Positions 25,747 through 40,258 of a DNA stretch of 64,000 bases are shown piece after piece; position 1 is the first letter of the stretch, and each line of letters begins with the position of its first letter. The DNA comes from DATBDE01 sp036270095 (GTDB lineage Bacteria > Actinomycetota > Thermoleophilia > Solirubrobacterales > Solirubrobacteraceae). The position numbers and the translations under genes are program-made. Below the pieces are notes generated by a model. That model did no database searches. It had not been told where the DNA came from and saw only the letters and a program-made list of their open reading frames with translations. The stretch covers positions 1-64,000 of the forward strand of contig DATBDE010000019.1 in the NCBI GenBank assembly GCA_036270095.1. The letters are read 5' to 3'.

Positions 25747-26534
25747 TCACCTTAGCGCAGCGAGGAACTCCGTGACCGCACTGGCGCACGCCTCGGGAGC
25801 GTCCTCGAACACGAAGTGCCCGGCGTCCTCCACCATCACCAGCGAGCTGCCCGGGAGCTCGGCCGCGAAGCGCTCCGCGCCGGCCGGCGGCGCGAACGCG
25901 TCGCCCGCGCCCCACAGCAGCAGCGTGGGAACGCCGAGCGCCGCCAGGCGCCCCTCGTAGGGCTCGAGCTTGGCGAAGTCGCCCGACCGGTAGAGCTCGA
26001 GCATCGCGTGCCCGTGGGCCGCATCCGCGAAGCACACCCAGTAGGCGTCGAGCGCCGCGTCGGACAACGCCGGCGAGACCCGACGCATGATCGCGTCAAA
26101 GCCCTCGCGGGTGATCGAGTCCACGAGCTCCTCCCCGGCCCTGGGCGCGCGCAGCCCCTCGGCCAGCCCGTGCCACTTGCCGTCGGGGAAGAAGCCGGTG
26201 CCGGAGATCACGAGCGCGCGCACGGCGTCGGGGTGGTCGCAGGCCAGCGCAGCCCGATCAGGCCGCCCCAGTCGTGCACGATGAGCGCGACGTTGTCGAG
26301 CCGGGCCTCGCGCCGGAACCGCTCCACCGCCTCGACCTGACGCTCCCACGTCGTGGGCGGGTCCACCGGCGAGGCGCCGAAGCCCGGCAGGTCGGGCGCG
26401 ACCGCCCGGAAGCCCGCGTCGGCCACCGTGGGCAGCAGCTCGCGCCACATGTACGACGACTCGGGCACGCCGTGCAGCAGGAGCGCCTCGCCCATCGCGG
26501 CGCCGACGGGCTCGGCCACGCGGGCGGCCAGCAT
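25747..26534 (-). pseudogene. Alpha/beta hydrolase with a single-base frameshift
   Basis: The N-terminal half reads LLLHGVPESSYMWRELLPTVAD, PDLPGFGASP, ALIVHDWGGLIGLRW. The C-terminal half, in another frame, reads CDHPDAVRALVISGTGFFPDG to GVPTLLLWGAGDAFAPP and DAGHFVFEDAPEA. One lost G near 26246 (TGGCC for TGGGCC) splits the gene; restored, it would be a 260-residue dehalogenase/epoxide-hydrolase-like enzyme with Asp nucleophile (HDWGG). The start ATG shares a base with the previous stop (TGATG). It may be a sequencing error, since both halves are otherwise intact. Confidence 0.75.
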
Positions 26535-27376
26535 CAGGCACGGACCCCCGCGGGCGGCGCCGAGCGCTCGAGCGCCTCCCAGCCCACGTCGCGCTCGCGC
26601 AGCGCCTCCTCGGCCTTGCCCCCACCGCGCAGGCCGAACAGCCGTTTGGCGTAGAGCAGGTAGATGACGATGGCGACGTTGATGACGAACGCAAGGATCT
26701 TCAGCACCGAGATGCTCTTCGTGAGCTCGTAGACCTCGAGCGGCAGGAACACCACGGTCGCGACGAAGGTCAGGTACTCGGCCCAGCGCTTGGCCATCCA
26801 CAGGCCGACCGCCTCGACCAGCTCGAGGATCGCGTAGGCACCCACCGCTGCGCCGAGCAGGTGCAGCTGGCCGCCTTGCAGCGAGAAGACCTTGTCGAGC
26901 TCGTGCAGGAACCCGGTGTTCGCGTTGTGCACCGGCCCGCCGCCGAACCCCTGCTGGACGTCGGTGACCACCTGGTAGAAGGTGTCGCGCAGGGCCCGCT
27001 GGTTGGCGGCGAACAGGAAGATCGCCACCGCCAGGAGCGCGAGCACGACGAAGTGGAAGCCGCGGTCGACCGCGATCACGCGCAGGACGATCTTGTCCCG
27101 CAGCGGCCGGCCCCGCAGCGGCAGCTCGACGTCCTCGCGGGCGGGCGGGTGCTCGTCCTCGGGCTGCTCGGGAAGCGCGAAGGGCAGCCACGAGTCGCAG
27201 CGCAGGCAGCGGTGCCAGCGCTGGCCGTCCATCTCGCGCGCGAACAGCTCGTCGTCCGGCCGCAGGTGGGCAGCGCCGACGCCGATGAGCTCGTGCCCGC
27301 TCACGCCGCAGGCCAACAGCTCCCAGTGGAACCGGGGCACGTACCGCCGGGGCTTGACCGTGCCGGGCGCGCTCAT
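26534..27376 (-). CDS. DUF2127-like membrane protein with zinc-ribbon N-terminus
   Basis: 280 residues. The N-terminal 75 carry HRCLRCDSW plus an upstream CGVSGHE, a probable zinc site. Then about four hydrophobic segments follow (VVLALLAVAIFLFAAN, LLGAAVGAYAILELVEAVGLW, YLTFVATVVFLPLEVYEL, LAFVINVAIVIYLLYA). The pattern LELVEAVGLWMAKRWAEYLT is characteristic of the DUF2127 group; function unknown. It is the first gene of a four-gene minus-strand operon, and its stop shares a base with the following start. Confidence 0.75.
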   Translation of the reverse strand: MSAPGTVKPRRYVPRFHWELLACGVSGHELIGVGAAHLRPDDELFAREMDGQRWHRCLRCDSWLPFALPEQPEDEHPPAREDVELPLRGRPLRDKIVLRVIAVDRGFHFVVLALLAVAIFLFAANQRALRDTFYQVVTDVQQGFGGGPVHNANTGFLHELDKVFSLQGGQLHLLGAAVGAYAILELVEAVGLWMAKRWAEYLTFVATVVFLPLEVYELTKSISVLKILAFVINVAIVIYLLYAKRLFGLRGGGKAEEALRERDVGWEALERSAPPAGVRA

Positions 27377-27472
27377 GGCGGCGAGCCTAGTGCGAGCTCA
27401 AAGTTCAGGCCGAAAAGCGTTGGTAGGTTCCACCATTCGCGCGGGGATCTCTGGGAACGAAAAGGAGTTTGT

Positions 27473-29643
27473 GTGGGTCGCAAGCTGGGTCTTCTCGTCG
27501 CCCTGTTCGTCCTCGGCCTACCCGCATCCGCGCCGGGCCAGGACACCGCCTCGACGGCGCTGAACATCCTCCCCTCGGGACAGTCCGAGGATGCGAGCGC
27601 CCCCGGCGCCACGCGCGAGGCGGAGATGTACAACGCGCTGACGCCGCTGCGCGACAACATCACCGACGCGCAGCTGCCGAACTACTTCAAGTCCGAGGCG
27701 CTCGACCCCGGCAACACGATCGTCCGCACCGAGGCGATCCCCGGCCACCCCGGCGTCGAGATCCGCCGCGACGCCTATGACGTCCCCCACATCTACGGGC
27801 AGACCAACGAGGACGTGACCTTCGGCGCGGGCTACGCGATCCGCCGTTTACCCGCAACGACATCTACGCCTTCAACGCGCTCAAGGGCCAGTACTTGGGC
27901 CAGGGCGGCGGCCAGGAGATCGACAACGCGCAGCTGCTCGACGGCCTGCAGGGCAAGTTCGGCTCCTCCAAGGGCCTCGACGTGTTCGAGGACCTCAAGG
28001 GGCGAAACGACCCGGCCACCCAGACGACGCTGAGCGAGCCGGCGCCGTGGGACCCCGAGCCGTCCTCGCGCCAGGGCGTCGTGGGGATCAAGAACGGCAG
28101 CTTCGACTCGACGGCGCCGAAGCTGGCCTCGGCCGCCCGCCACCTGACCCCGGGCCTGGCCAGCAACATCCTCGTGGCCTCGGGCTCGCGCTCGACCACC
28201 GGCCACCCGCACTTCGTCGGCGGCCCGCAGATCTCGTACTACTTCCCCGGCCTCGTCGAGGAGATGGGCCTGCACGGGCCCAGCATCGACGTGCGCGGCG
28301 CGACCTCGCTGCCGTTCCCGGGCTACATGCTCATCGGCCGGGCCGAGAACTTCGCCTGGACGCTGACCTCGGCCGCCGGCGACATCATCGACACCTACGC
28401 CGAGACCCTGTGCGACGGCTCCAAGATCAACTACGAGTACAAGGGCAAGTGCCTGCCGATGCAGAAGGTCAACGCGGGCACGATCAACAAGGGCGACCAG
28501 AAGACCCCGGTCGCCTTCTACCGCACCGTCCACGGCAGCGTCTGGGGCTACGCGAAGACGACCAAGGGCAAGACGGTGGCGATCAGCAAGCGCCGCTCGA
28601 GCTACGGCAAGGACACGCTCGACCAGCTCTTCTTCCAGGACCTCACCTAGGGGCGCATCCACTCGTTCAGCGACTTCGCCAAGTCCGCGGCCCAGACCCC
28701 GCAGACCTTCAACTCGTTCTACGCCGACGCGGGCACGGCCGGCGTCTACACGACCGGCCAACTGCCGATCCGCCCCAACGGCGCCGACAGCGACCTGGTC
28801 ACCGACGGCCGTGGGAAGTACGAGTGGACCGGCTACCTGGCGGCCGGCGGGCATCCGCAAGGGACGATCCCCAACGGGCTGTTGGTCAACTGGAACAACA
28901 AGCCGGCGCCAGACTTCGCGGCCTCGGACACCCGCTTCGGCGACGAGACCATGCTCCCGCGCGAGGAGATGCTGCGCAACAACCTGCACGCGACGCCGCA
29001 GCACACGCTGGGCAGCGTCACCGGCGCGATGAACAAGGCCGCGACGCAGGACGTCCGCGGGGACCTGTTCTGGCCCATCCTTAAGTCCATGCTCGACAAG
29101 GGCAAGGCACCGAGCGCGCTGGCCGAGGGCGCGGAGCAGCAGCTCCAGGCCTGGGCCGACCAGGGCGCGCCGCGCTTGGACCTCGACCACGACGGCAACC
29201 TCGACTTCGCCGGCAACGCGATCATGGACGCGGCCTGGAACGGGCTGGCCAACGCCGCGATGTGCTCGACGCTGGGGAACAAGCTGTGCAACCAGCTCGC
29301 CACGCGGCAGGGGCGTTTCGACTCCCCCAACAACGGCGGCGGCCAGTCCGACGGCTGGTACCACTACGTGGCCAAGGACTTCTCGACCGAGCTGGGCACG
29401 AAGGTGCCGCAGCCCTATTCGCGCCGCTACTGCGGCGGGGGCAGCGTGGCCAAGTGCTCGGCCGCGCTGTGGAAGGCCCTGAACACCACCGCCACGTCGC
29501 TGGCGGCGCAGCAGGGCCCCGACCCGTCGCCGTGGCGCGAGAGAGCGTCGTCGCAGCTGATCCAGTTCAGACCGTTGCCGCTGCTGCAGATGGACTACAC
29601 CGACCGGCCCAGCGGCATCCAGCAGGTGATCAGCTTCCAGTAG
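27473..29643 (+). pseudogene. Broken penicillin-acylase-family (Ntn hydrolase) gene
   Basis: A GTG start with AAAGGAG and a signal peptide (LLVALFVLGLPASAPG) leads into RDAYDVPHIYGQTNEDVTFGAGYA, the usual opening of the family. The frame then breaks near 27840 and resumes at NDIYAFNALKGQYLGQGGG, so about 100-150 codons are lost. The Ntn nucleophile region is kept (SNILVASGSRST.TGHP). An in-frame TAG at 28648-28650 interrupts LT*GRIHS, where Tyr (TAC) would be expected. After it the family sequence runs intact to the end. The product would have been a secreted amidase acting on acylated amines or lactones. The 3' end overlaps gltD by 14 bases, convergently. Confidence 0.8.
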
Positions 29644-31162
29644 CGGCGCCGCCGTCGCCGTAGACCGCGTCCGACGGCATCTCGAGCTCGCCGGTGTGGG
29701 GCTCGAACGCCTCTTCGGGCTCGAGCGGCGGCTCGGCCGGCCGCAGCCCGATCAGGTAGCGGTCGACGACGCGGGCGCACTTGCGGCCCTCGGCGATGGC
29801 CCACACGATCAGCGACTGCCCCATGCGCGCGTCGCCGGCCGCGAACACGCCTTCGACCGAGGTCGCGTAGGTGCCGGCTTTGACGTTGCCGCGGCGGTCG
29901 ACGTCGACCGCGAGCTGGGCCAGCAGCGGCTTCTCCGGGCCCGAGAACCCGATGGCGAGGAGCACCAGGTCGGCCTCCTCGACGAACTCACTGCCCGGCA
30001 CCGCCTCGAGGTCGCGCGACGAGGTGCCGGTGACCGAGCGGCCGTGCACGCGCACGACGCGGCCGTTCTCGCCCTCGAGGGCGGTGACCTGCTTGGACCA
30101 GCGCCGCTCCCCGCCCTCGTCGAGCGCGTAGGTGCTCAGCGTGCGCTTGGGCGCCTCCGGCCACGGCGTGCGGTCGTCGCGGCCGCTCGCCGGCAACTCG
30201 GGATAGACGTCGAGGATGATCGCGTCGCGGGCGCCCTCGCGCAGCGCGTTGGAGACGCAGTCCATCCCGGTGTCGCCGCCGCCGATCACGACCACGCGCT
30301 TGCTGCCGGCCACGATCGGCTGCTCGGCGGGACGATACGGCCGCCCCTCCTGCTTGGCCACCCAACGGTTGCGCTGGTAGAGGTAGTCCATCGCGAAGTG
30401 CACGCCGTCGAGGTCGCGCCCCTCGACGTCGAGGTCGCGGTGGATGCGCGACCCGGTCGCGATCACCACCGCGTCGTGGCGGGCGCGCAACTGCTCGGCG
30501 GTGATGTCCTTGCCCACGTCGACGTTGCACTCGAAGTGCACGCCCTCGGCCTCGAGCAGGCGCACGCGCCGGTCGATGATCCACTTCTCGAGCTTGGCGT
30601 CAGGGACGCCGAAGCGCAGCAGGCCACCGATGCCCTCGTCGCGCTCGTACACCGTGACCTCGTGGCCGCGCTTGTTGAGCTCGTCGGCCACCGCGAGGCC
30701 GGCGGGGCCGGAGCCGACCACGGCGACGAAGCGGCCGGTGCGCTCGTCGGGCGGGTCGGGCACGACCCAGCCCTCGGCGAAGGCGCGGTTGATGATCCCG
30801 AGCTCGATCTGCTCGATCGTGACCGGGTCGTCGTTGATGTCGAGCACGCAGGCCGACTCGCACGGCGCCGGGCAGATCAGGCCGGTGAACTCGGGGAAGT
30901 TGTTGGTGGCGTGGAGCTGGTCGATCGCCTCGCGCCAGCGATCCCGGAAAACGAGGTCGTTCCAGTCCGGGATCAGGTTGCCCAGCGGGCAGCCCTCGTG
31001 GCAGAAGGGGATGCCGCAGTCCATGCAGCGCCCGCCCTGCTCGCGCAGCACCTCCTCGGGCTGGACCCGGAAGTACTGCTTGTAGTCGTGGACGCGCGCG
31101 TGCGGGTCGCGCTTGTCGAACCCGACACGGTGCACCTTCAGGAAGCCCCCGAGCTCGCCCAT
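29630..31162 (-). CDS. gltD: Glutamate synthase small subunit
   Basis: The 510 residues start MGELGGFLKVHR and carry the two cysteine clusters for 4Fe-4S centres (CMDCGIPFCHEGCPLGN and CPAPCESAC), an FAD motif GSGPAG near 150, and an NADPH motif GGGDTGMD near 297. It closes with GVFAAGDARMGQSLIVWAI. GltD takes electrons from NADPH to reduce the FMN of the large subunit, so that glutamine and 2-oxoglutarate give two glutamate in ammonia assimilation. It lies 10 bases after gltB in one operon. The C-terminal 40 residues, rich in Glu and Pro, are a mild extension. Confidence 0.95.
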   Translation of the reverse strand: MGELGGFLKVHRVGFDKRDPHARVHDYKQYFRVQPEEVLREQGGRCMDCGIPFCHEGCPLGNLIPDWNDLVFRDRWREAIDQLHATNNFPEFTGLICPAPCESACVLDINDDPVTIEQIELGIINRAFAEGWVVPDPPDERTGRFVAVVGSGPAGLAVADELNKRGHEVTVYERDEGIGGLLRFGVPDAKLEKWIIDRRVRLLEAEGVHFECNVDVGKDITAEQLRARHDAVVIATGSRIHRDLDVEGRDLDGVHFAMDYLYQRNRWVAKQEGRPYRPAEQPIVAGSKRVVVIGGGDTGMDCVSNALREGARDAIILDVYPELPASGRDDRTPWPEAPKRTLSTYALDEGGERRWSKQVTALEGENGRVVRVHGRSVTGTSSRDLEAVPGSEFVEEADLVLLAIGFSGPEKPLLAQLAVDVDRRGNVKAGTYATSVEGVFAAGDARMGQSLIVWAIAEGRKCARVVDRYLIGLRPAEPPLEPEEAFEPHTGELEMPSDAVYGDGGAATGS

Positions 31163-31172
31163 GTGCCTCGTC

Positions 31173-35729
<4,557 letters not shown>

Positions 35730-35806
35730 GGGCAGTCTTGCTGAGGAGTTCGGTCGCCGGCGCGACCGCGGTGGGCGCACCGCCAAGTTTACCCCGCGTT
35801 ATCGCT

Positions 35807-38032
35807 CTACGCGACCGACGCTTTGAGGGCCAGGAGCGCGATGTCGTCGCGCGGCTCGCCCGCCTGCACGCCGACCACGGCGCGCTCGATCGTCTCCACG
35901 ATCTCGGCCGCGGCCTGGCCCGCGCAGCCCTCGAGCAGGGACACCAGCCCCTCCTCGCCGAGCTCCCACGAGCGCACCCGCGCCTCGGTCACGCCGTCGG
36001 TGTAGAGCAGCAGCGTGTCGCCGGCCTCGAGCACGTGGTCGGCGTCCTGGAGGCGCGGTTCGTCGATCACGCCGAGCAGCGTCCCCTGCTGCGCCAGCGG
36101 CTCGACGTGGCCGTCGGCGCGCAGGACCAGCGGCGGCGGGTGCCCACCCACGCTGAGCGTGACGCGGAAGCGCCCGCCGTCCTCGGGCTGGATGCGCCCG
36201 AGCGCAACGGTGCAGAACTGGTCGCCGGAGAGCTGGCGCAGCATCGCGTCGTTGAGCGTCTGCAGGGTGGCGCTGGGCGTGTGCTCGTGCAGGGTCACGG
36301 CGCGCAGCGTGTACCGGGCCAGCGCGGTGATGGCGGCCGCGTCGGGGCCCTTGCCGCACACGTCGCCGATGACCGCCGCCCAGGCCTCGTCCCAGGCGAA
36401 CACGTCGTAGAAGTCCCCGCCGACCTCGTTGCCCTCGCCGGCGGCGCGGTAGCGCGCGGCGAGCTCGAACCCGGGGATGCTCGGCAGGCCCGGCGGCAGC
36501 AGGCTGGACTGCAGCGTGCGCGCGGTCTCCGAGCGCTCCTGGTAGAGCCGGGCGTTGTCGAGCGCCAGCGCGCAGCGCACGCCCAGCTCCTCGGCCAGCG
36601 CGACGTCCGACGCGTTGAAGCGGCGGCCCGACTCGGCCGCCGCCAGCAGCATCCCGCCGAGGATGCGCCCGCGCGCACGCAGCGGCACGATCATGGTCGA
36701 GGTCAGGCCCAGGCCGCGCAGGATCTCCGCGTACTCCGGCCGGCCGCCGGAGACCTGGTCGATGACGTGGTCGGGCACCTGGGGCAGCAGCTCCGAGCAG
36801 CCGCTGCGGATGGTGCGCCCGAAGCCCGCCTCGTCCTCCAGGCTGGCGGGGAACCGGCGCGCGAGCTCCCACCCGAGCGCGGTCTTGGCCGGGTCGGCGT
36901 GGGCCACGGCGGCGCGACGGATCTCCTCGTCGCTGCCGAGCAGGTCGACCGCGAACCAGTCGGCCAGCTCGGGCACGATGATGGCCCCGAGGTTGCGCAG
37001 CGTGACCTCCGTGTCCAGCGACTGGTCCATGAGCGCGCTGGCCTCGGCCAGGAACGACGCCCGCCGCTCGACCCGCTTGCGCTCGGTGATCTCCTGCACC
37101 ACGGTCCCGACGCCCGTGACCTCGCCGCCCAGGCCCATGCGCACGGGGTAGTAGTTGGCCAGCCACACGCGGCGGCGCCCCGGGAAGACGGGCTCGCCGG
37201 TGACCTCGAGGTCGAGCAGTGCCTCGCCGGTCTCGATCACCTTCAGGCAGTCGCGCGCGACCTGGGCCCCGAGGTCGCCGCCGATGACCGCATCCACGCG
37301 CTGGCCGAGGTGGTCGTCGATGGTGCGGCCGTTGATCTCGGCCAGCTTGCGGTTGATGCGCACGTAGCGCAGTTGCGTGTCGAGGAACCCGAGACCGACG
37401 GGCGCGTTGGCGAACAAACCGTCGAGCAGGGCCAAGCCCTCGTCCTTGCGCTTCTCGGCGTCGCGGGCCTCGGTGAACAGGCGCGCGTTGTCGACGGCCA
37501 GAGCGCACCCGGACGCGAGCTCCTCGGCGGCGGCGAGGTCGTCCTCGCCGTAGTGCCGCGACGGGTGGGTCGAGAGCAGCACCATCGTGCCGAGCAGGCG
37601 GCCGCGCGCGCGCAGCGGCACGACCATGTAGGACTGCGCGCCGACGGCGCGCAGCAGGTCGAGGTGCTCGGCGTCGCGCGCGCTGCCCGCGAGCATCTCG
37701 TCGGTGACCTCGGCGACGAGCTCGGCCTGGCCGGTCTCGGTGACCCGCGCCATCGTGCCGATGCGCTGGTCGCCGTAGCGGCGCTGGAGCTCGTCGAGCA
37801 GGCGCTGGCGCTGCGGGTCGCTGTGCACGCCGGCGATCGGGCGCATGGAGCCGTCGGGCTCGATCAGGTCGATGCCGCACCAGTCGGCGAGCGCGGGCAC
37901 GGCGAGCTGGACGACGTTGGCCAACGTCGTCTCGAGGTCGAGCGAGGCCGCCAGCACCGACACGGCCTGCGCGAGGAACCCCCAGGGCGCACGTGACGGT
38001 GCACGGGCGACCTCCAACTCTCCCCGCTCCAT
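35807..38032 (-). CDS. GAF-PAS-GAF-PP2C (SpoIIE/RsbU-type) serine phosphatase
   Basis: 741 residues. The first GAF domain covers about 15-185 (LETTLANVVQLAVPALADW to FTEARDAEKR). A PAS domain covers 195-325 (LLDGLFANAPVGLGFLDTQLRYVRINRKLAEINGR). A second GAF covers about 335-500, and the PP2C/SpoIIE phosphatase domain runs from 510 to the end (GNEVGGDFYDVF, GDVCGKGPDAA, GGHPPPLVL, LLLYTDGVTEAR, EPRDDIALLAL; metal-binding Asp residues present). Such enzymes dephosphorylate STAS anti-anti-sigma factors to release sigma. The STAS protein at 41172-41546 is a plausible substrate. No membrane segment; probably a cytoplasmic sensor. Confidence 0.9.
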   Translation of the reverse strand: MERGELEVARAPSRAPWGFLAQAVSVLAASLDLETTLANVVQLAVPALADWCGIDLIEPDGSMRPIAGVHSDPQRQRLLDELQRRYGDQRIGTMARVTETGQAELVAEVTDEMLAGSARDAEHLDLLRAVGAQSYMVVPLRARGRLLGTMVLLSTHPSRHYGEDDLAAAEELASGCALAVDNARLFTEARDAEKRKDEGLALLDGLFANAPVGLGFLDTQLRYVRINRKLAEINGRTIDDHLGQRVDAVIGGDLGAQVARDCLKVIETGEALLDLEVTGEPVFPGRRRVWLANYYPVRMGLGGEVTGVGTVVQEITERKRVERRASFLAEASALMDQSLDTEVTLRNLGAIIVPELADWFAVDLLGSDEEIRRAAVAHADPAKTALGWELARRFPASLEDEAGFGRTIRSGCSELLPQVPDHVIDQVSGGRPEYAEILRGLGLTSTMIVPLRARGRILGGMLLAAAESGRRFNASDVALAEELGVRCALALDNARLYQERSETARTLQSSLLPPGLPSIPGFELAARYRAAGEGNEVGGDFYDVFAWDEAWAAVIGDVCGKGPDAAAITALARYTLRAVTLHEHTPSATLQTLNDAMLRQLSGDQFCTVALGRIQPEDGGRFRVTLSVGGHPPPLVLRADGHVEPLAQQGTLLGVIDEPRLQDADHVLEAGDTLLLYTDGVTEARVRSWELGEEGLVSLLEGCAGQAAAEIVETIERAVVGVQAGEPRDDIALLALKASVA

Positions 38033-38060
38033 GCGTCAAGAATACTGGAGCGGGTCCGGC

Positions 38061-38927
38061 TCAGCGCTTGCTTGCCGAGGCCTTCTTCCGGGGTTTGGAC
38101 GCAGACTTCTCGGGCGTCTTGCGCTTGGACGGGCGCTCCTTGCCCTTCGCCTCCTGGAGGCTCGCCTCGAGGGCCGCCATGAGGTCCGGCACAGCGGCCG
38201 GCTCGGGTGCCTCGGGCGCGACCGCGATCTCCTCGCCGGCGGCCTTGCGCTCGATCAGGTCGAGCACGCGCTCGCGGTAGGTGTCGTGGTACTTGTCCGG
38301 GTCGAAGTCGGAGGTGAGCGAGTCGATGAGCTGCTCGGCCATGTCGAGCTCGCGCTGCGTCGCCTTGGCCTTGCCGTCCTCCTCGGCGGCGATCTCCTCG
38401 ATGGCGTCGGGCGAGACCACCTCGTCGGCGAAGTTCATCGTGCTCATCGTCAGCGCCTCGCCGGCGGGGCGGATGGCCACGAGCTGCTCCTTGTTGCGGA
38501 TGACCACCCGTGCGATCGCCACCCGCCCGGCCTGGGCCATCGCGTCGAGCAGCAGCCGGTAGGGCTTCTCGGCCCCGGTCGCGGGCGCCAGGTAGTACGG
38601 GTGGTCGTAGTAGAGGGGGTCGATCTCGGACTCCTCGACGAAGTCCTCGATCTCGATCGTCCGCGTCTTCTCGGGATCGAGCGAGTCGAGCTCGTCGGGC
38701 GTGATCACGACGTAGCGGTCCTTGCCGATCTCATAGCCCTTGACGATGTCGTCGTAGGAGACCTCCTCGCCGGTGGAGGGATCGACCCGGCGCTGCTGGA
38801 TGCGCGTGCCGGTCTCGCCGTGGAGCTGATGGAAACGGACGGTCTTCTTGGAGACCGCGGAGTAGAGCTTGATCGGCACGTTGACCAGGCCAAAGGAGAT
38901 CGCGCCGGACCAGATCGAGCGGGGCAT
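38061..38927 (-). CDS. ku: Non-homologous end-joining protein Ku
   Basis: 288 residues with the bacterial Ku core: IWSGAISFGLVNVPIKLYSA at the N-terminus, RFHQLHGETGTRIQQRR, EVSYDDIVKGYE, FADEVVSP and a helical EMAEQLIDSL-like part. The C-terminal 40 residues are Lys/Arg-rich (KRKTPEKSASKPRKKASASKR-type), the extension that aids DNA binding. Ku forms a homodimeric ring on DNA ends and recruits LigD. No ligD is in this window. It ends 28 bases before the phosphatase start and may be co-transcribed with it. Confidence 0.95.
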   Translation of the reverse strand: MPRSIWSGAISFGLVNVPIKLYSAVSKKTVRFHQLHGETGTRIQQRRVDPSTGEEVSYDDIVKGYEIGKDRYVVITPDELDSLDPEKTRTIEIEDFVEESEIDPLYYDHPYYLAPATGAEKPYRLLLDAMAQAGRVAIARVVIRNKEQLVAIRPAGEALTMSTMNFADEVVSPDAIEEIAAEEDGKAKATQRELDMAEQLIDSLTSDFDPDKYHDTYRERVLDLIERKAAGEEIAVAPEAPEPAAVPDLMAALEASLQEAKGKERPSKRKTPEKSASKPRKKASASKR

Positions 38928-38930
38928 ACC

Positions 38931-39614
38931 TCAAGTGTTACCAGTGGCGGGCGTTCGTGTCCGCATGACCTCGTCCAGATCGCCCCGCAGATGGCTCACG
39001 GACTCGTGCACGCCGGCTGCCCCGGCGTCGCGCAGCTCCTGCTCGGAGAAGCCGCCGGTGAGCACCGCGTAGGTCGGCACTCCGGTCTGCTTGGCAGCTT
39101 TGACGTCCCAGGGCGTGTCGCCGACCAGGAACGCGTCGTCGGGCTCTGCGCCGAGCTTGTCGAGCGCGGACTCCACCAGGTCGGGCGCGGGTTTGGTGCG
39201 CTCGACGTCGGCCGAGGTCGTCCACGCCTCGGCGAGGTCGCGGGCGTCGAGGAGGTCGAGGTAGTGGTCGACCTCGGCCGCCTTGGCTGAGGAGGCCAGC
39301 ACGACGCTCGCGCCGCGGGCGCGCAGGTCGACGAGCAGCTCGCGGGAGTCGCGGAACGGCTGCACCTCGTCGATCAGGGCGAGGTACAGGGCGGTCTCGG
39401 CGGCGCGGATGTCGTCGCCCTCGCGCTCCTCGGTGCCGTCACCGGCGAGGGCGGCGACGAGCTGGTCGCCGCCCATGCCGATGTGCCGGTGGATGCGCCA
39501 CAGCGGCAACACGAGGCCGTGCTGGCGGAAGGCGCGGTACCACGCGATCGCGTGGTGGTAGTTCGTGTCGACGAGCGTGCCGTCGACGTCCAGGATCGCG
39601 ACCGGCGTGCTCAC
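38931..39614 (-). CDS. HAD-superfamily phosphatase (phosphoglycolate phosphatase-like)
   Basis: 227 residues with all four HAD motifs: DVDGTLVDTNYHH (nucleophile Asp), SSAKAAEVDHYL (motif II Ser), KPAPD (motif III Lys) and VGDTPWDVKAAK (metal Asp). A helical cap lies between (HIGMGGDQLVAALAG). Family members dephosphorylate small metabolites, often phosphoglycolate or sugar phosphates. The GTG start overlaps the PfpI-like gene stop as GTGA; the Ku start lies three bases after its stop. It therefore sits in a tight PfpI-HAD-Ku run. Confidence 0.85.
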   Translation of the reverse strand: MSTPVAILDVDGTLVDTNYHHAIAWYRAFRQHGLVLPLWRIHRHIGMGGDQLVAALAGDGTEEREGDDIRAAETALYLALIDEVQPFRDSRELLVDLRARGASVVLASSAKAAEVDHYLDLLDARDLAEAWTTSADVERTKPAPDLVESALDKLGAEPDDAFLVGDTPWDVKAAKQTGVPTYAVLTGGFSEQELRDAGAAGVHESVSHLRGDLDEVMRTRTPATGNT

Positions 39615-40177
39615 GCGGTCTGCTTCGCGTGCTTGCCCTCGGCGACCTCCTCGACCAGCTTCGCGTTGAACGCGGGCAGGTCGTCCGGCTTGCGGCTGGT
39701 CACCAGGCCCTGGTCGACGACGACCTCCTCGTCGACCCAGTTGCCGCCGGCGTTGCGGATGTCGGTCTGCACGCTCGGCCACGAGGTCAGCGTGCGGTCG
39801 CGGACCACGTCGGCCTCGACGAGCGTCCACGGCGCGTGGCAGATCGCCGCGACCGGCTTGTGCTGGTCGAAGAACGCCCGGGCGAAGGCCACGGCGTCCT
39901 CGTCGCTGCGCAGGTTGTCGGGGTTGGCGACACCGCCGGGAAGCACCAGGGCGTCGTAGTCGTCGGCGCTGACGTCGGCCACCGTGCGGTCGACCGGGAA
40001 CCGGTCGCCCTTGTCGAGGTGGTTGAACGCCTGCACCTCGCCCGCGTCGGGCGCGATGAGGTCGGTCTGGGCGCCCTGGCGACGGGTCTCCGCCCAGGGC
40101 TCGGTGAGCTCGACCTGCTCGACGCCCTCGTTGGCGACGAGGAATGCGATCTTCTTCCCTTCCAGCGTTCCAGCCAT
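39611..40177 (-). CDS. DJ-1/PfpI family protein (YhbO-like)
   Basis: 188 residues of the DJ-1/PfpI fold: IAFLVANEGVEQVELTEPW at the N-terminus, YDALVLPGGVANPDNLR, the nucleophile Cys in VAAICHAPWTLVEA, and DEEVVVDQGLVTSRKPDDLPAF. Relatives act as stress-related glyoxalases or proposed deglycases. GGAGGCCGACC precedes the ATG. Translationally coupled to the HAD gene; a stress function fits the neighbouring Ku and sigma factor. Confidence 0.85.
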   Translation of the reverse strand: MAGTLEGKKIAFLVANEGVEQVELTEPWAETRRQGAQTDLIAPDAGEVQAFNHLDKGDRFPVDRTVADVSADDYDALVLPGGVANPDNLRSDEDAVAFARAFFDQHKPVAAICHAPWTLVEADVVRDRTLTSWPSVQTDIRNAGGNWVDEEVVVDQGLVTSRKPDDLPAFNAKLVEEVAEGKHAKQTA

Positions 40178-40258
40178 GGTCGGCCTCCGTTTCTCCGGGT
40201 GCGTGTCCTCTCTCCGCTACCCCGGAGGGGAGCGTCTACGCGCCAGAACTGGACGGGC

